Origin: Hawksworthiomyces lignivorus
Taxonomy: Eukaryota > Ascomycota > Sordariomycetes > Ophiostomatales > Ophiostomataceae
Length of the DNA stretch: 64,000 nucleotides
Assembly: GCA_002917075.1 (NCBI GenBank)
Contig: NTMA01000037.1
Coordinates: forward strand, 62,001-126,000
Reading direction: 5' to 3'
The notes beneath the pieces are model-generated. The model made no database searches. It had not been told where the DNA came from and saw only the letters and a list, made by a program, of their open reading frames with translations. Both the position numbers and the translations under genes were made by a program. Positions within the stretch are counted from its first letter, which is position 1; each line of letters begins with the position of its first letter. Below are positions 24,701 through 38,548 of the stretch, in pieces.

Positions 24701-26596
24701 TGTTTCGGATCTACTAAGCCGGACCACTTTCTAGATCTGTCTTTCCTTTTTGCCTGTCTGGGAGCTTATTTACGAAGTATATAAAAACGCAAAAAGCCCA
24801 TTGCTTATACACACCACGGAAGTCAGCGGTTTTGGGCTTAAGAGGTCCAGATATAACGTGTGTATTGTACTTGCTTAAAGATAGCGCGAATGTAAACCAC
24901 GTGTAAGATACGCAATATAAGGCATAGTGGAGAGGCACTTGACAATAGCGGGGGAAAACATCGGATATTCGTCTGAGAGCCTGTCGGCAGGCTTCTTTGG
25001 CCAGCCACATAGAGTAGCATCGCCAAGCCAAAGCGAGTTTGGAGTGTCGGCTTGTTGCCGAGGCCTATCTTACTCTTTTGGTGCAACTTTAACGGAAGCG
25101 AATGGCTTGCCGATTGCGTGGGCACGTCGACCATGGTCTAGTTATCTCTCTCGCAAACATGAAAGTTGTTTTTATCTTTGGTACACACACTTTGTGCTCT
25201 CTCACCCGAAATCATTATAGAAAAAAAGGAGTTGAGCAAAAACCTGTCACGGTTTGTGGAAAGACGAGAGGCATTTCGAGGTTTATTTATTTATTCTTAC
25301 GACTGTTATGGAATTTACAGCGGGATCTTATACTTTATGTATGTACGTAGTAAGAGAGTTTGGTATGCAAGAATTGTAAGTAGAGCAAAATACCCACAAC
25401 CTCATACTGCCTGCCGCCGAATCAATAAAGGCGGAATAGTGAAAGACAATCTGTGAGCCGATTGAAGAGTAAATTTGGGTAGGGCAGGGGAGTATCGTAG
25501 CTGTAGGGGGGGTAGAAGAGGAGAGGCGTGTTTTGTGCGTTGTAATTCTATCCTAGCGATAGTGCCAGACAAGATTTTCGTAGGTAGGTACAAAAAGACG
25601 CCGTCGGGTACTGTACTTGACAGGCTGTGGAATGGAAGTCGACAGGGGTATGACTGAAGTACTTTTGTGTGATAAGATTGGCCTCCCCGGTTTCTACAGC
25701 CCAAACAATACGCATTCCATTTATTAGTTTGCTCTGGCGAGTTATTGAAAGAAATACCTTCTCGCACTCCCTTGCCCTCCGGTGAGGGGCCAAGTACTTC
25801 GCAAATACTTCGTATGCAGCTTTGTGTGCTGACGACGCTATTACAAGGAATTCAGCTATCCACCTTGTATGTAGATGCCACTACATGCAGTTGAATACGA
25901 TGAACTTTCGTGGAAGGATACGCAGAACGGCCGGCATGTATGTGATAAGATAAGGTTAGCTTAAACCTACAGTAGAATGAAATAATACAAATGCGAGTAC
26001 GAATTCATACTTGTGAAAATATTTGAGAGACTCGCTAAAATAAGGTAGTGTTTAAGAGCGCTTTCATATTCAGAACTCGAAAGTGTTGCAAATACACACG
26101 GCCACGCTTGCTTAGAAACTGCTCTGTATACTCGTACATTGACAATTGACAGTAATCACAAAAAAGCACAGCGACAAAGGGGGAATAAAGCAGGCCGACA
26201 AAATTTCAACAAAAAGGGTCACTCGCAGTACGGAGTACAAAAAGATGAGAGGGGAATACTCCGTGCGATGTATTAACACTCCGCGTGCTTCAAAAAGGGT
26301 CAAGCGGGAAAAATACCAGAACAGAGGAAAAAAGAAAGAAAAAAAAGGTGTGAGTGGGTCTAAATACTACTTACATTGGACCTTTCATGGGCAAAACAAG
26401 ACACTGTGTGGGGTTGTTTTTGCGTGTTTTCTCTGTCCTGAAGTCAAACCCACGGTATCGTGAACACTACCTAGCCAACTTTGGTGAGGGCGCATATACA
26501 TACACATAATATGTTTACGCATTTGCTTGTGCGATATGTGCACAATTATTGTATGCAGGATAGGCTTTTTACAGGTGAATCTGGCAATCCTCGATC

Positions 26597-26600
<4 letters not shown>

Positions 26601-26634
<34 letters not shown>
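26601..26634. repeat. Poly-T (34) microsatellite
   Basis: Longest homopolymer in the window, within the con7-DBP2 desert. It might be the A-tail of a decayed retroelement on the minus strand, but no target-site duplication or coding remnant is apparent. Confidence 0.75.
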
Positions 26635-26637
<3 letters not shown>

Positions 26638-27776
26638 GGGATGAGGTTAAAACAAAAGTTGAATCTTTAAGCCGTATAGTTTTTAAAAGAGTGTGATAAT
26701 AGGACACGCCGGCTTGCGAAAACCTTGAGCTGTTCGTAGAAAGCAGTTCAATCACACAGCTCGTCTTGGTCTTGGGAGCGGTGCTTGTGCCAAGTAGATG
26801 GGCATGGCACACAGCTCAATATTGCGACTACGGAGTGCAGTCACTTCAGGGTCTCTCCACCTCTCCAGCCCACATGTAAGTGTATTACTCGGTACTCCCT
26901 TTTTATCCTGCGCTGACAGGGACACGCCGATGCCTTTTACACGTTTGTATGTGGCGGAGAAGCTTTTCCCTCTTTTACTGCGAAGGTGACCCAGTTCCTC
27001 CCTAATTGCCAAATCCCGCCTCTCCTTCTTCTCGCAGCTCTGGTGTGATTTCGCATTTCCCGGGTTCTCCCATCCTCGCTCGTCGCACCCCTCCCCTTGT
27101 CTCATGCGATGAATGCTCTTTTTACCCATGCTCCACGAAAATATGAAAAGGGATACGACGTAATACTCAGCTTACAGAAAAGTAAAGACTTTTCTTGGTT
27201 TTTACAGGAAACCTTCTCGTCGGGACGATTCACCCGAGCTGTTCGACTGGTCGTTTGTAGCAGAATCATTGTTGTAGGGGAAAATACCAAAGTATAGACC
27301 AAACTTAAATAGTATGAATAATAAGAATGCGCCATGAAAATATGCGATGCACACAGGTAGCAGATGTCATGTCCTAACAAGAAAAAAAAATCGGCTCTAC
27401 GTAGACGAATATGCTTAGATCGTTTCGTGGGGAACGAGATCTGAAATTGAAGCAGGCTACCAATTAGGAGGATCATTCTTTTTCATTTGATGTCCCTTCT
27501 TTTTGGCCTCGTGGTCGTGCAACGCAGGGTTTCAAAAGCTTAAATGAGATTTCCTATGCCTTATGTACTGACACACTTGGTCCGGGCTTTTCACCACCGA
27601 TATTGGCGCTGGCGACGATGTGACGGGGACTAAATTGGCCATTCATCTGACCCTGTACGCGTGGCACAGAATCTGCGCAAACGCACACAGAATCCGCCGC
27701 AGCCTCGTCGTTTTTAGGCTATGGGTAGATATAATGGTCTTTTTGATGCCCCTGAGCACTAACTGATTTGACGGCG

Positions 27777-27816
27777 CTGGCGCTGGCGCTGGCGCAAGAG
27801 CCAGTGCCAGTGCCAG
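27777..27816. repeat. Imperfect GC-rich hairpin (CTGGCG)n / (GCCAGT)n
   Basis: Left arm 27777-27793 is CTGGC repeated three times with G spacers; right arm 27800-27816 is GCCAG repeated three times with T spacers. The arms pair over 17 positions, with G.T wobble at the two spacers in RNA, around a 6-nt loop. Confidence 0.7.
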
Positions 27817-29653
27817 TCGCAGCAGACTACACCCTGCTTGGTATGAGCTGGAACTCTTTCGAAAGTGTAGGGAGGATCCCGTGTTATCCTCTACTTGTAT
27901 CCTCCCCGATCATGGAACACCCACACGAGCATTATTGCGGAGCTTTCGTCTCTCATAATAGCCTATGTATGTATGAGGATGGTGTGGTAGGGGGTTCCGT
28001 CGCAGGCTAGCAAATATGCGACCAGCGCCTCGACCAGTTCTGGCTATTGGAAATCCCCCAGTGGTTATTGCATGAAGAATCGAAGCATAGCAACCGTAAC
28101 ATCAGGAGCAGGGCAAATTAGGAGCATGGCGTAATAAACAGGGTATACAGGAAAACAAGAGAGGATGTGAGAAGGGATGTAGCAGATAGGAGAGCAGAAC
28201 AAAGCAAAGCGAAGAGGCGGCGCCTGTACACATCCGCCTCTCCCCAGCTACTGAAGCACACTGTTGATGCAGATACACAGTGCCTGTTGGTTGAAGAGAT
28301 CTTAGACTCTTTGGACCGATCCAGGTTCTCGGGTTGACGCTAGGAATGCAGTGCGCCTGATTCGCAGGCAATAGCAGAGCACCAAAAATTATGCTACATA
28401 GTCGTAGATACTCCAAGTCGCCTTGACGGGGGTGTTCGCAAGGAGCGTGAGATATGGGATAATAGCACTGTGCACACCACCTCACCTCTGGGATTCCGCA
28501 CAAATCTGTCTGGCCGCATTAATTTGCTGTCTGGTGTCAGATAGATGAACTTTTAGTTGGTGTCGTAGGTCACAGCAAAATATTAGCGGCTTCCCGACAA
28601 CCCGGATCGTTATTGCGCCCTGCGGGACTACGAAAGGCGCTAATAGTCTCTTTTTTTTTTTTTCTTCTTTTGGTCTTTTGTCTTACCTTCACAATATACC
28701 TATTCCTAAGGACGAGCCGTGCGGGATACCCTCTAATATGCAATTGCTTCATCTACGGTACCTTGACCCGCTGCACGTGCAAGCGTTTGTTTGTAATGTG
28801 AGTGAGAGCAAATGCGAATCGCGACTGCGGCCACCCCCGATCTCCAGTGTCCACGACAGACTTCCGAGATGGAATTGGCTCGTTTACCGTTACTCAGGAA
28901 CCGCTGTTGCTCCGTAAGACACCCACTCGCCAAGGGCGTGAATGTGTAAGATGCACTGTCACGCCCATCTCCCTTGCTTGGGTAGTCCGGCCATGTCATT
29001 TTTCATGACATTTTTCCCTCGCTCCCTATCTCTCTGCCAGGTCAGGTCAGGTATCGTCCCACATCTTTTAGCCGATATTTTGATGATCCGCCTTGCTGAG
29101 GAATCGCTTAAGTTGTTTGCTCTTTTTTCTCTCCTACAAGGTATAGTCCTAGGTGACCTAAGCTTAATTATCCGCTTGGTCGTTTCTCCTTTCTTCTGCA
29201 CCGCATGTTCTGGTCCTTTATGTGGCTGTGCTTCTAGCAGTTAATATATAGGCCTGGGCCCCTACTACTTCTGTACGGATCAGTGCATCGTCCTTACATA
29301 GAATTGGCACCGAACCTGACGGCTTCATTCCCCAAGACTTCTGGCTGTGATAGTGATGCGCAGCATTTTCTTTTGGTTTTCCAAAGAAACACTGTGTTCC
29401 TGTGTTGGACGGTCAAAAACAACATACACAGTGCGGGTCTCCAAGCATGATGCTAGCTCCACTGTAAGCCTAACTGTTCCCGGTACCAAAAACAGGCAAG
29501 ACTTCGCGCCTTCAGAGAATCCTGCAGGCTGCCACACCCTTACCTACCTGCTGGGCCCCTTTTTTCTGGCCCCACGGTGATCTTTTTCGTCTTCTGCGCC
29601 GGTCAGCTTGTGCGCGTGCACGGATTTTGGTCCCCGGTCTCCGTATCGTGTAC

Positions 29654-29687
29654 GGAGTACTAGTACGAGTGCTCGTACAAGTACTCC
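29654..29687. repeat. 16-bp near-perfect inverted repeat with 2-nt loop
   Basis: GGAGTACTAGTACGAG at 29654-29669, then TG, then CTCGTACAAGTACTCC at 29672-29687. 15 of 16 positions pair. It contains the TACGGAGTAC core found elsewhere in the window. Confidence 0.85.
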
Positions 29688-32633
29688 TTTAGAGCACCCA
29701 CATACAAAATACGCTTTTCTACTCCGTAGTAGTTTTCAGAGAGCACTCGTGCAGAGTCCCCCACCCATGGCTGCGGACAGGAGAGGAGAATGAAACGTTG
29801 TTATTAGAAGGTGGAGCAGGGGTCTGAGAAATTTCGTTTTTCTTTTCCTTTTTGATTTACTTGCCTACTTGAGGGGAGAGACCAGGGAGGCTGGATTCGG
29901 AATATTGCGCAGCACAATTGGTCGACCACCAATGTTGTCAGAGTCGCTGAGGTGTGCATATCCGCCACAGCCGATGAAATTCAGCCTGCCCAATGATAAG
30001 GCCGAGGGGCGAATTTGCCAATTTCCCTCAGAACTGTTCTTTGTCTTGTCCACACGAAGGCGGAGAAATAGGTCGTAATATTCTGTGGCATTCTTTTGCG
30101 CGCACATTCTCTGGAATATCGGTTCCGCGCGCAGCATTCTATGTACGACGTACAATACATACGCATATGCGATTGGAAGCTACAATATTGAGTGGACTCT
30201 TAGAAACCAATGTGATTTCGCTGTTTCTACCATGCGCAGTCTTTTCCCTCTTCACCGGTCCACGAAAGAAGTCATATCTGCGTACTCACCCGTACGACGT
30301 ACATAACTATCGTAGTCGCACATACGACGTACATGCAGAATCATCGGCACGACTCCGTACGTCATTCTACCATCCTACTTTTCCTTCCTACCACACTAGC
30401 GAGCGCCCCCAAACAAACCATCGCAGTGTGGACGGGGAAGCGTCAAGCAAGGGATCGAAACGAAGAGAAAGAAAATAAAAGGTTGGGACTCGGCGAGGTT
30501 TTGGCCCTTGATTTCCCGGCGCTATGGAGGTGCCAGAAGCACTGGCGTGGTCAAGGTTCCGAATCTCGGCTAAGCTGAAGTGGGAAAGCCGCCAAAGTAA
30601 CGAAGACGGGGGGACGGTTCCCACAAAACCTAACGAGGAAGGCAAAAAAGAAGAAAGGAAAGACAATATTAAGGAATTCATATATCGGAAAGGGAGCGAC
30701 GAAAGCACAGGCATTAGCATGCTTTCGACACGCCCTGACGTTGCATCGTGTGTCCAGCCTCCCCCCCCCCCCAAGAGCTGAGAAATGACAGGAGATCTGA
30801 AATGTCAACCGACGTACTAACTTCTATGTACATAGGGCTAATTCATAGCTGTACTGCGTACCAAAGTTGCTTCAGAAATCCTCCTATCATCCATCGCCAT
30901 CCATTAGTGTACTTATGCTTCATCTGTGATACTGCCTACATTTGCTCAATATCCGTTGCGACAACAGTAGCATGAATGCCGTAGCCTGTAATCTACATGC
31001 AAGGATCAAGTCTCGAAGTCGAACAAGAACAGCAGCCTGATGCAGCCAACATCATCAAAGTACTCGTCGAACCACAACGTTGAGCAGAGCCCAAATATGT
31101 GCCATAAAGAAAGTATCCCAAACAAGAGATATGCTACACTTGTTCTATAGGGCCCGAGTGTAGGCATATTAAGAGGCATTCCTTAGCAGCGATCTAAAGC
31201 GCCCCAGGCAGAGAAGGCAATATTAACAACACTGGTCACAGAATAATCGACATGGATTTATTGGCTGCCAGATCCACGGCGAGTCGACCTCTAATTCTGA
31301 TCAAACTCTGGGCGGTGAATCGCATATCCGTAGTTAGTGCCTTTTAGTTACAAGGCGAGAATTGCCATTTGAATCTATAAACGTTCAGGGTCTAAGGTCT
31401 TGGCAGGATGATAATCCGCATCTCACTGTGTACTACATCACGACTCGTAATATATAAGCTGAGAACAACATATGTGATCACCATTTCTCCACGTCAAGAT
31501 AGAGGCCGCTTGATTGCTCTATTGCGATGCCGTTGCTGCTGTGTCAGCATGTTTAAGTGAGGAAGGAAAGATTACCAACCTAATAGATGTCAGTCCCTAT
31601 GTACTTCGCAGCCGCATAGACCAGTCAAATAACCATGAACTTGTACAGAATAGTAACACTGCGATTTTGAATGGCTATATCTGTGGCTATAGCTATTCCA
31701 CCATCTGCATCGTAACGCCTTCTCCGTCCCGTTCCTGGAACGCTGCAGAATGCGCTCAACTAGCAATTTACTAATCTGAAAACAGTTTTCTCTTAGTCCC
31801 ATTTGCAGTAAAGTATCGACGATTCGAAGATGATCATTGGCAGTTCAAGTGACTAGGGACATCAACTTTCGTTTTAACTGAGTGCTAAGGTTGAAAGACG
31901 AACAATTTATTTTGTACCTAGAAAGATATATAGCAAATAGGGGCAACGTCGCACTCCAAAGTAATTTGTGCCTATAGCTCACCTTAGCCTCCCCTGCCCT
32001 CACCAATTCGTTGCTATATAAGAAGCAAGCCATATGGCGACGGATGGTGAACATATGAGGGCGTACAGTTACTTTCCAAATGTGGAAAAAAATGAGGTGA
32101 TTTTGTCCCAAAAGAAACAAACAAAGAGAAAAAGAAAATCAGCTTCACCTCTACCAAGAATCACATTCTTCGGCCCAGGTAACTTCTTCCCTGCAGACAC
32201 AAGTCTGTCTCGCCCAGCCGATGGGAGTAGCCGCTTTGCTGTCGCCAACTTAGGATTTCAGGTTTGCAACGAGAAGCATTCAGTGACCTATTTCGAGAAA
32301 GAAAAAAAGCGGCTAAACCGAGAGGAGAGCAACCAGCAGAGATCGCCATAGATCTCTCACTGACGAGGAAGAAATTGGCGGTAATGGTGATAAATTGGCC
32401 AAACAGTGATATGTTTGTCAAGTCTAGAGATCTTTGCTATTTCCCCAGTCTACAGAAACGCCAGCCACAAAGAAAACACAATGAATAACAAACAAAGAAA
32501 AGAGAAAAGCAAGAAAGGAATGCTGGGACAAAACACCAGTCGATCAATGTCAGATAAAAGCCTTAGACAAAGCCGGTCTGGTAGTAGACAAACACAGATT
32601 ACTCAATGAATGCCGGTTTGTTCAATATACTGC

Positions 32634-35205
<2,572 letters not shown>

Positions 35206-35678
35206 GTTGCTTTCGACGAGGTTCGGGCGCTGATGCAAGACGAGGTCAATAGAAATAGACGAGTACGAGGTGGTTGGTATGTGAGCGGGCGCGTGAACCA
35301 GGAGATGTTGGCGGAATATAGAATAGCAATACAAAATCTCAGTCAATAAACTCAAGAGAATCTCAGTCTTCAAAGTGTGGATGATTTAGGGGGGAGAGAG
35401 AGATCGGAGAAAAGTGATAGTTGGTAGGTTGAAAGAAATATTTTCTTTGCAGACTTTTTTTTTTTTGGCACAGTCGCTATGGCAAATTTGGGCGACAAAG
35501 GCCATGTCTAGTCTATCGATCCGCTTTTTATTATTTTTTTTTTAAAGTTATAGTCGCCACATCACGTGGTATTCTTGTTCCTCATATATAAGGCAGAAAT
35601 TCGATGTTACTCTATCGCATAAGCATGTGAGCACAGTCCCAAGCTCAAGCTATCAACATTTGTTGGATACCAGAAGCT
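35206..35678. promoter_or_regulatory. DBP2 upstream region
   Basis: Spacer to the 3' end of THI20. It contains a T-rich tract and one ATCACGTGG box (CACGTG 35563-35568), about 360 nt upstream of the DBP2 ATG. A TATATAA lies at about 35586-35592. Confidence 0.4.
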
Positions 35679-38087
35679 TTACTCAGAGCTGTGCATTTCC
35701 CAAAATGCAATCTCCATCTAATATATATTCCACCCTAGTTAGCGCTCTGCCTTTCTAAGATGATAACAGAAGATGGAAAATTGATTTTGACAGAGCCCTC
35801 CGGACATTCGCTCTAAATTTGCTACCTACCTTCGTTGAATGAGTGAATATCTTCACCAGCTCCTCGATTCTCGACGGAGACTGTAAATAAGCGTATTCTT
35901 CGACCTGGTCTACAGTGATTGGGTTCAGTTTTGAACAGGATGCATTTGATGATTAAAATCAAGAAGAGCGATCTCCCACACTCTGTCGTACTCACTTATT
36001 GTCTTCTTGGCTACTCGCAGATAGTCATCAGAGGTATAGTTTTCTACCCACTTCCAATAGGGGTTCGTGTCTCGGTGTGTTGACCCGTGTTCATCGTGTA
36101 TGGCACGAGCAGCAACGCCATAGCCGACCACACAGGGTGTAAGGGCAATTTGCAGTGCGAACCAGTCTTCAGATTGTCCAATGTCCAGTACATACCGGCT
36201 GTATGCAGTACACGCTATGTGACAGGACCCCTTTTGTCAGCGAGCAATGAAAGCAGCATTCATATATTGACACACTCTTACCGGTATTTTCTTCTGCTGC
36301 TTCCATCTCCTCTCTTGAGATTCCAAACTCGTTGCAAAAACGCACATGCAGACTCATCTCCTTATCGAGTTGCTGGACGAGCTCCGTAGCCTAAGAGCGG
36401 TGGTAGAAATATAGTGTTGTGTTAGCTCTAATTATTATCTTTGGCAAGGAACGGGGAGAGAGCTCGGGCTAATGCACTGGGGACGAACGTTTGCAATGTC
36501 TTTCATATTCTTGGATTTATAGGCAGCGAGCGCATTAGCCCTTGCAAAGTGAACCTTAAGAGTTTGTTAATAGAGTGTTTCTCCTAGCTTATGCTGGATG
36601 CTTACTGCGGGAAGAGACAAGGGGGTGAGACGCTCAAAGACAAAACAAGGATGAGGAGGTGGAAAATGAGCCTCAATCCAACGCACCAAGTAGAGGTAGT
36701 CCTGTATAAGATACCCTTTGAAAGATTCTAGCGGCAAGCTGCCTCTTCCTAATGCTTTCACGAACGGGTGGCCAACAAAACGTCGCCATACGCTAGCTAC
36801 GTCGGGCCGCTCTAAGATATAATCGATAAATCTTCCACGAGAAAATGGCAGTGTGAAAGTCGAGTGGAAGTGGTTAAGAGGTCCGTTGCCCTTTCCGAGT
36901 CCTGGTGCATACCGGATCCCAGCCTCGATATAATGAGACGCCGCATTTACAGCAGAATGGACATCCATGCCTTTGGCTAAATTGGACGCAATGGCAGCTA
37001 ATGAGACCGGTCAGTACTTATGCTCCTCCAATGCCATTTTGTTTCTCTGTCCCATTTCCTCCTACCGAAAGCCTGCTAGAGTCTCGTTTTCCTGATTTAA
37101 CAGACATACATGCGAGGGAGCAGCCCGTCCCGTGTGTGTTTCGGGAATTCTGATATTGACTCTGGATTCGAAACAATTGCCCATCCGGTCCAGCGAGAAC
37201 ATTGACGATAATTTGCCTCTCCTCGACAGTCTTAGCTATGGTGTAGTCTTCCTTGAAAGGAAGGTGACCTCCTTTTGCTAAAATCCATTTTGAGCCCAGC
37301 TTCTGGAGAGCCAGCTGCGCAAGGCGTTCGAGGTCGGCAACGCTTTCAATCGTGTCATCAGTGCAGTCCAAAAGCAACTTTATCTCGGGAACATTGGGTG
37401 TGAGAATGTATGCAAGACTAGCAAGTTTTCGGAAGTCGTCCAGGGCTTCAGGGGCCAGCAGAGTGGCACCCGTTGTGGCGACCATGACCTTGAATTGGAA
37501 TTTAAGCAGTCTTGCCTTTTTATTCTTCGCTTGGAACGTTTCCCTCCCCGTCTCCTATGGACTTCACTTACTGGGTCCACCACGATCTTCGAAACAGCTC
37601 GTTCTTTTAAAGTCTCAGCGACAAGATTGATCGTGGAAGCCGAGGCCATCATCCCTTCCATTGAGTCTGTTGTCAACATAGAACATATCTTTCTCTGTGC
37701 AGTTTTCAAGTCCGCACCTACCCGTCTTGACAACATTGACACCAACATCATCAAAACATGCATCTAGTTGCTGCTTGAGAAATGATGTTGGTACATGATG
37801 GATGCCATATACTCCGAGGGTATTCTGGGCTGTCAAGGCCGTGGTGGCCGTCATGGCATAACAGCCATGGGCGGCAATGACCTTCTGGTCAGCTTCAAGA
37901 CCTCTTTACTTGGCCGTAATCAAAATATCAGCACTCTTGCTCTATTCTTAAGTCATTCGCTTGCCGTTCCTGGTTCCAGGGGCAACTGAATCATAATAAA
38001 AATGAAAAAGGATAAGGGATTCCATAATACGAACGCTCCGCCAGAGCTGTCTGAGCCAGCAATAACTAGAATTCTCTCGCAAACCAT
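35679..38087 (-). CDS. THI20: Bifunctional HMP/HMP-P kinase and TenA-type aminopyrimidine hydrolase (THI20)
   Basis: Ten exons: 38087-38035, 37903-37722, 37654-37572, 37488-37110, 36997-36687, 36554-36489, 36390-36282, 36214-35996, 35909-35830 and 35717-35679; 506 aa. The ThiD kinase half (about 1-270) shows ILVIAGSDSSGGAG, EADQKVIAAHGCYAM, ALTAQNT and NTHGTGCSLASAIA, whose Cys is the catalytic residue of ThiD. The TenA half (about 290-506) shows LNHFHSTFTLPFSRGRF, LIQDYLYL, the catalytic-type PCVVGYG and a short MEIAFWEM tail. The kinase phosphorylates hydroxymethylpyrimidine for thiamine synthesis; TenA salvages pyrimidine from degraded thiamine. Four of nine acceptors read as AAG and two donors are GTTCGT. 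Intron 2 could instead end at a CAG (exon from 37666), but that breaks the conserved VKTGM motif. I found no TPP-riboswitch consensus upstream. Confidence 0.93.
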
Positions 38088-38548
38088 CTTTTTCGATTAG
38101 TCTTTGAAAGCGAGAGGTAATAATGCTTTTCAACCGAGAGAAGTAAAACAATATATATGTTTTATCAGGATGAAAATATGCTACTTTTAAGCGCGTGCAA
38201 CTTCCAACTACTTCTATCGACTTTTTAGTAAACAGAGTGTGGACAGAACAAACCATCGAAGTAGCTTGATCCTGTAGGTGGGGGCGGGACCCTAATGTAC
38301 ATAGTTGAAACCTCGAGGTCTACTAACCGTCTTCTTAAATGGGCGGAGGCATATTATACAATACGAAATTCTAGCTCCTTCTCATACCAGAAATGATTCA
38401 CTAGTATTATATTAAGTGCCTGAACAAAAAAACCCACCCGATTTAGAAAGCTTCCCATAGGAAGAACGATGAGACCATCGTTCCTAGCTTTCGAAATCTA
38501 CAGTAGTTTTATCCTTTTCCCCCACCATAAAAACAGAGCTGGTCTGGG
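38088..38548. other. THI20 upstream / Rictor downstream spacer
   Basis: 460 bp holding the THI20 promoter and the Rictor 3' UTR. No TPP-riboswitch consensus (CTGAGA plus ACCTGATC-like) was seen on the THI20 strand. Confidence 0.45.

Larger units (their letters stand above)
20530..32633. other. 12-kb gene desert upstream of con7
   Basis: No reading frame above about 200 codons; the longer ones (for example 23058-23657 and 30388-30774, minus) are low-complexity and unlike any family. Numerous A/T runs, GT-rich and CT-rich stretches, TACGGAGTAC palindromes and short inverted repeats occur. The part nearest con7 (20530-24500) is CT/GA-skewed like a fungal promoter and long leader. The rest lacks transposase, reverse-transcriptase or tRNA signals. 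Unrecognised long non-coding RNAs cannot be excluded. Confidence 0.5.

Noticed and set aside
26601..26634. T34 run as the poly-A tail of a minus-strand retrotransposon.
   Set aside because: No coding remnant, no target-site duplication seen on either side.
27768..28010. 80-codon plus frame whose start resembles a signal peptide (ALALALAQE).
   Set aside because: The hydrophobic run comes from the GGCGCT repeat and the start is not ATG.
30388..30774. 128-codon open frame on the minus strand.
   Set aside because: Low-complexity Ser/Leu/Phe translation of a purine-rich strand, overlapping equally long frames on the other strand.
37654..37666. CAG acceptor for THI20 intron 2, giving an exon from 37666.
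   Set aside because: In frame, but it inserts four residues and breaks the VKTGM motif of ThiD kinases; AAG at 37655 restores it. Not fully excluded.
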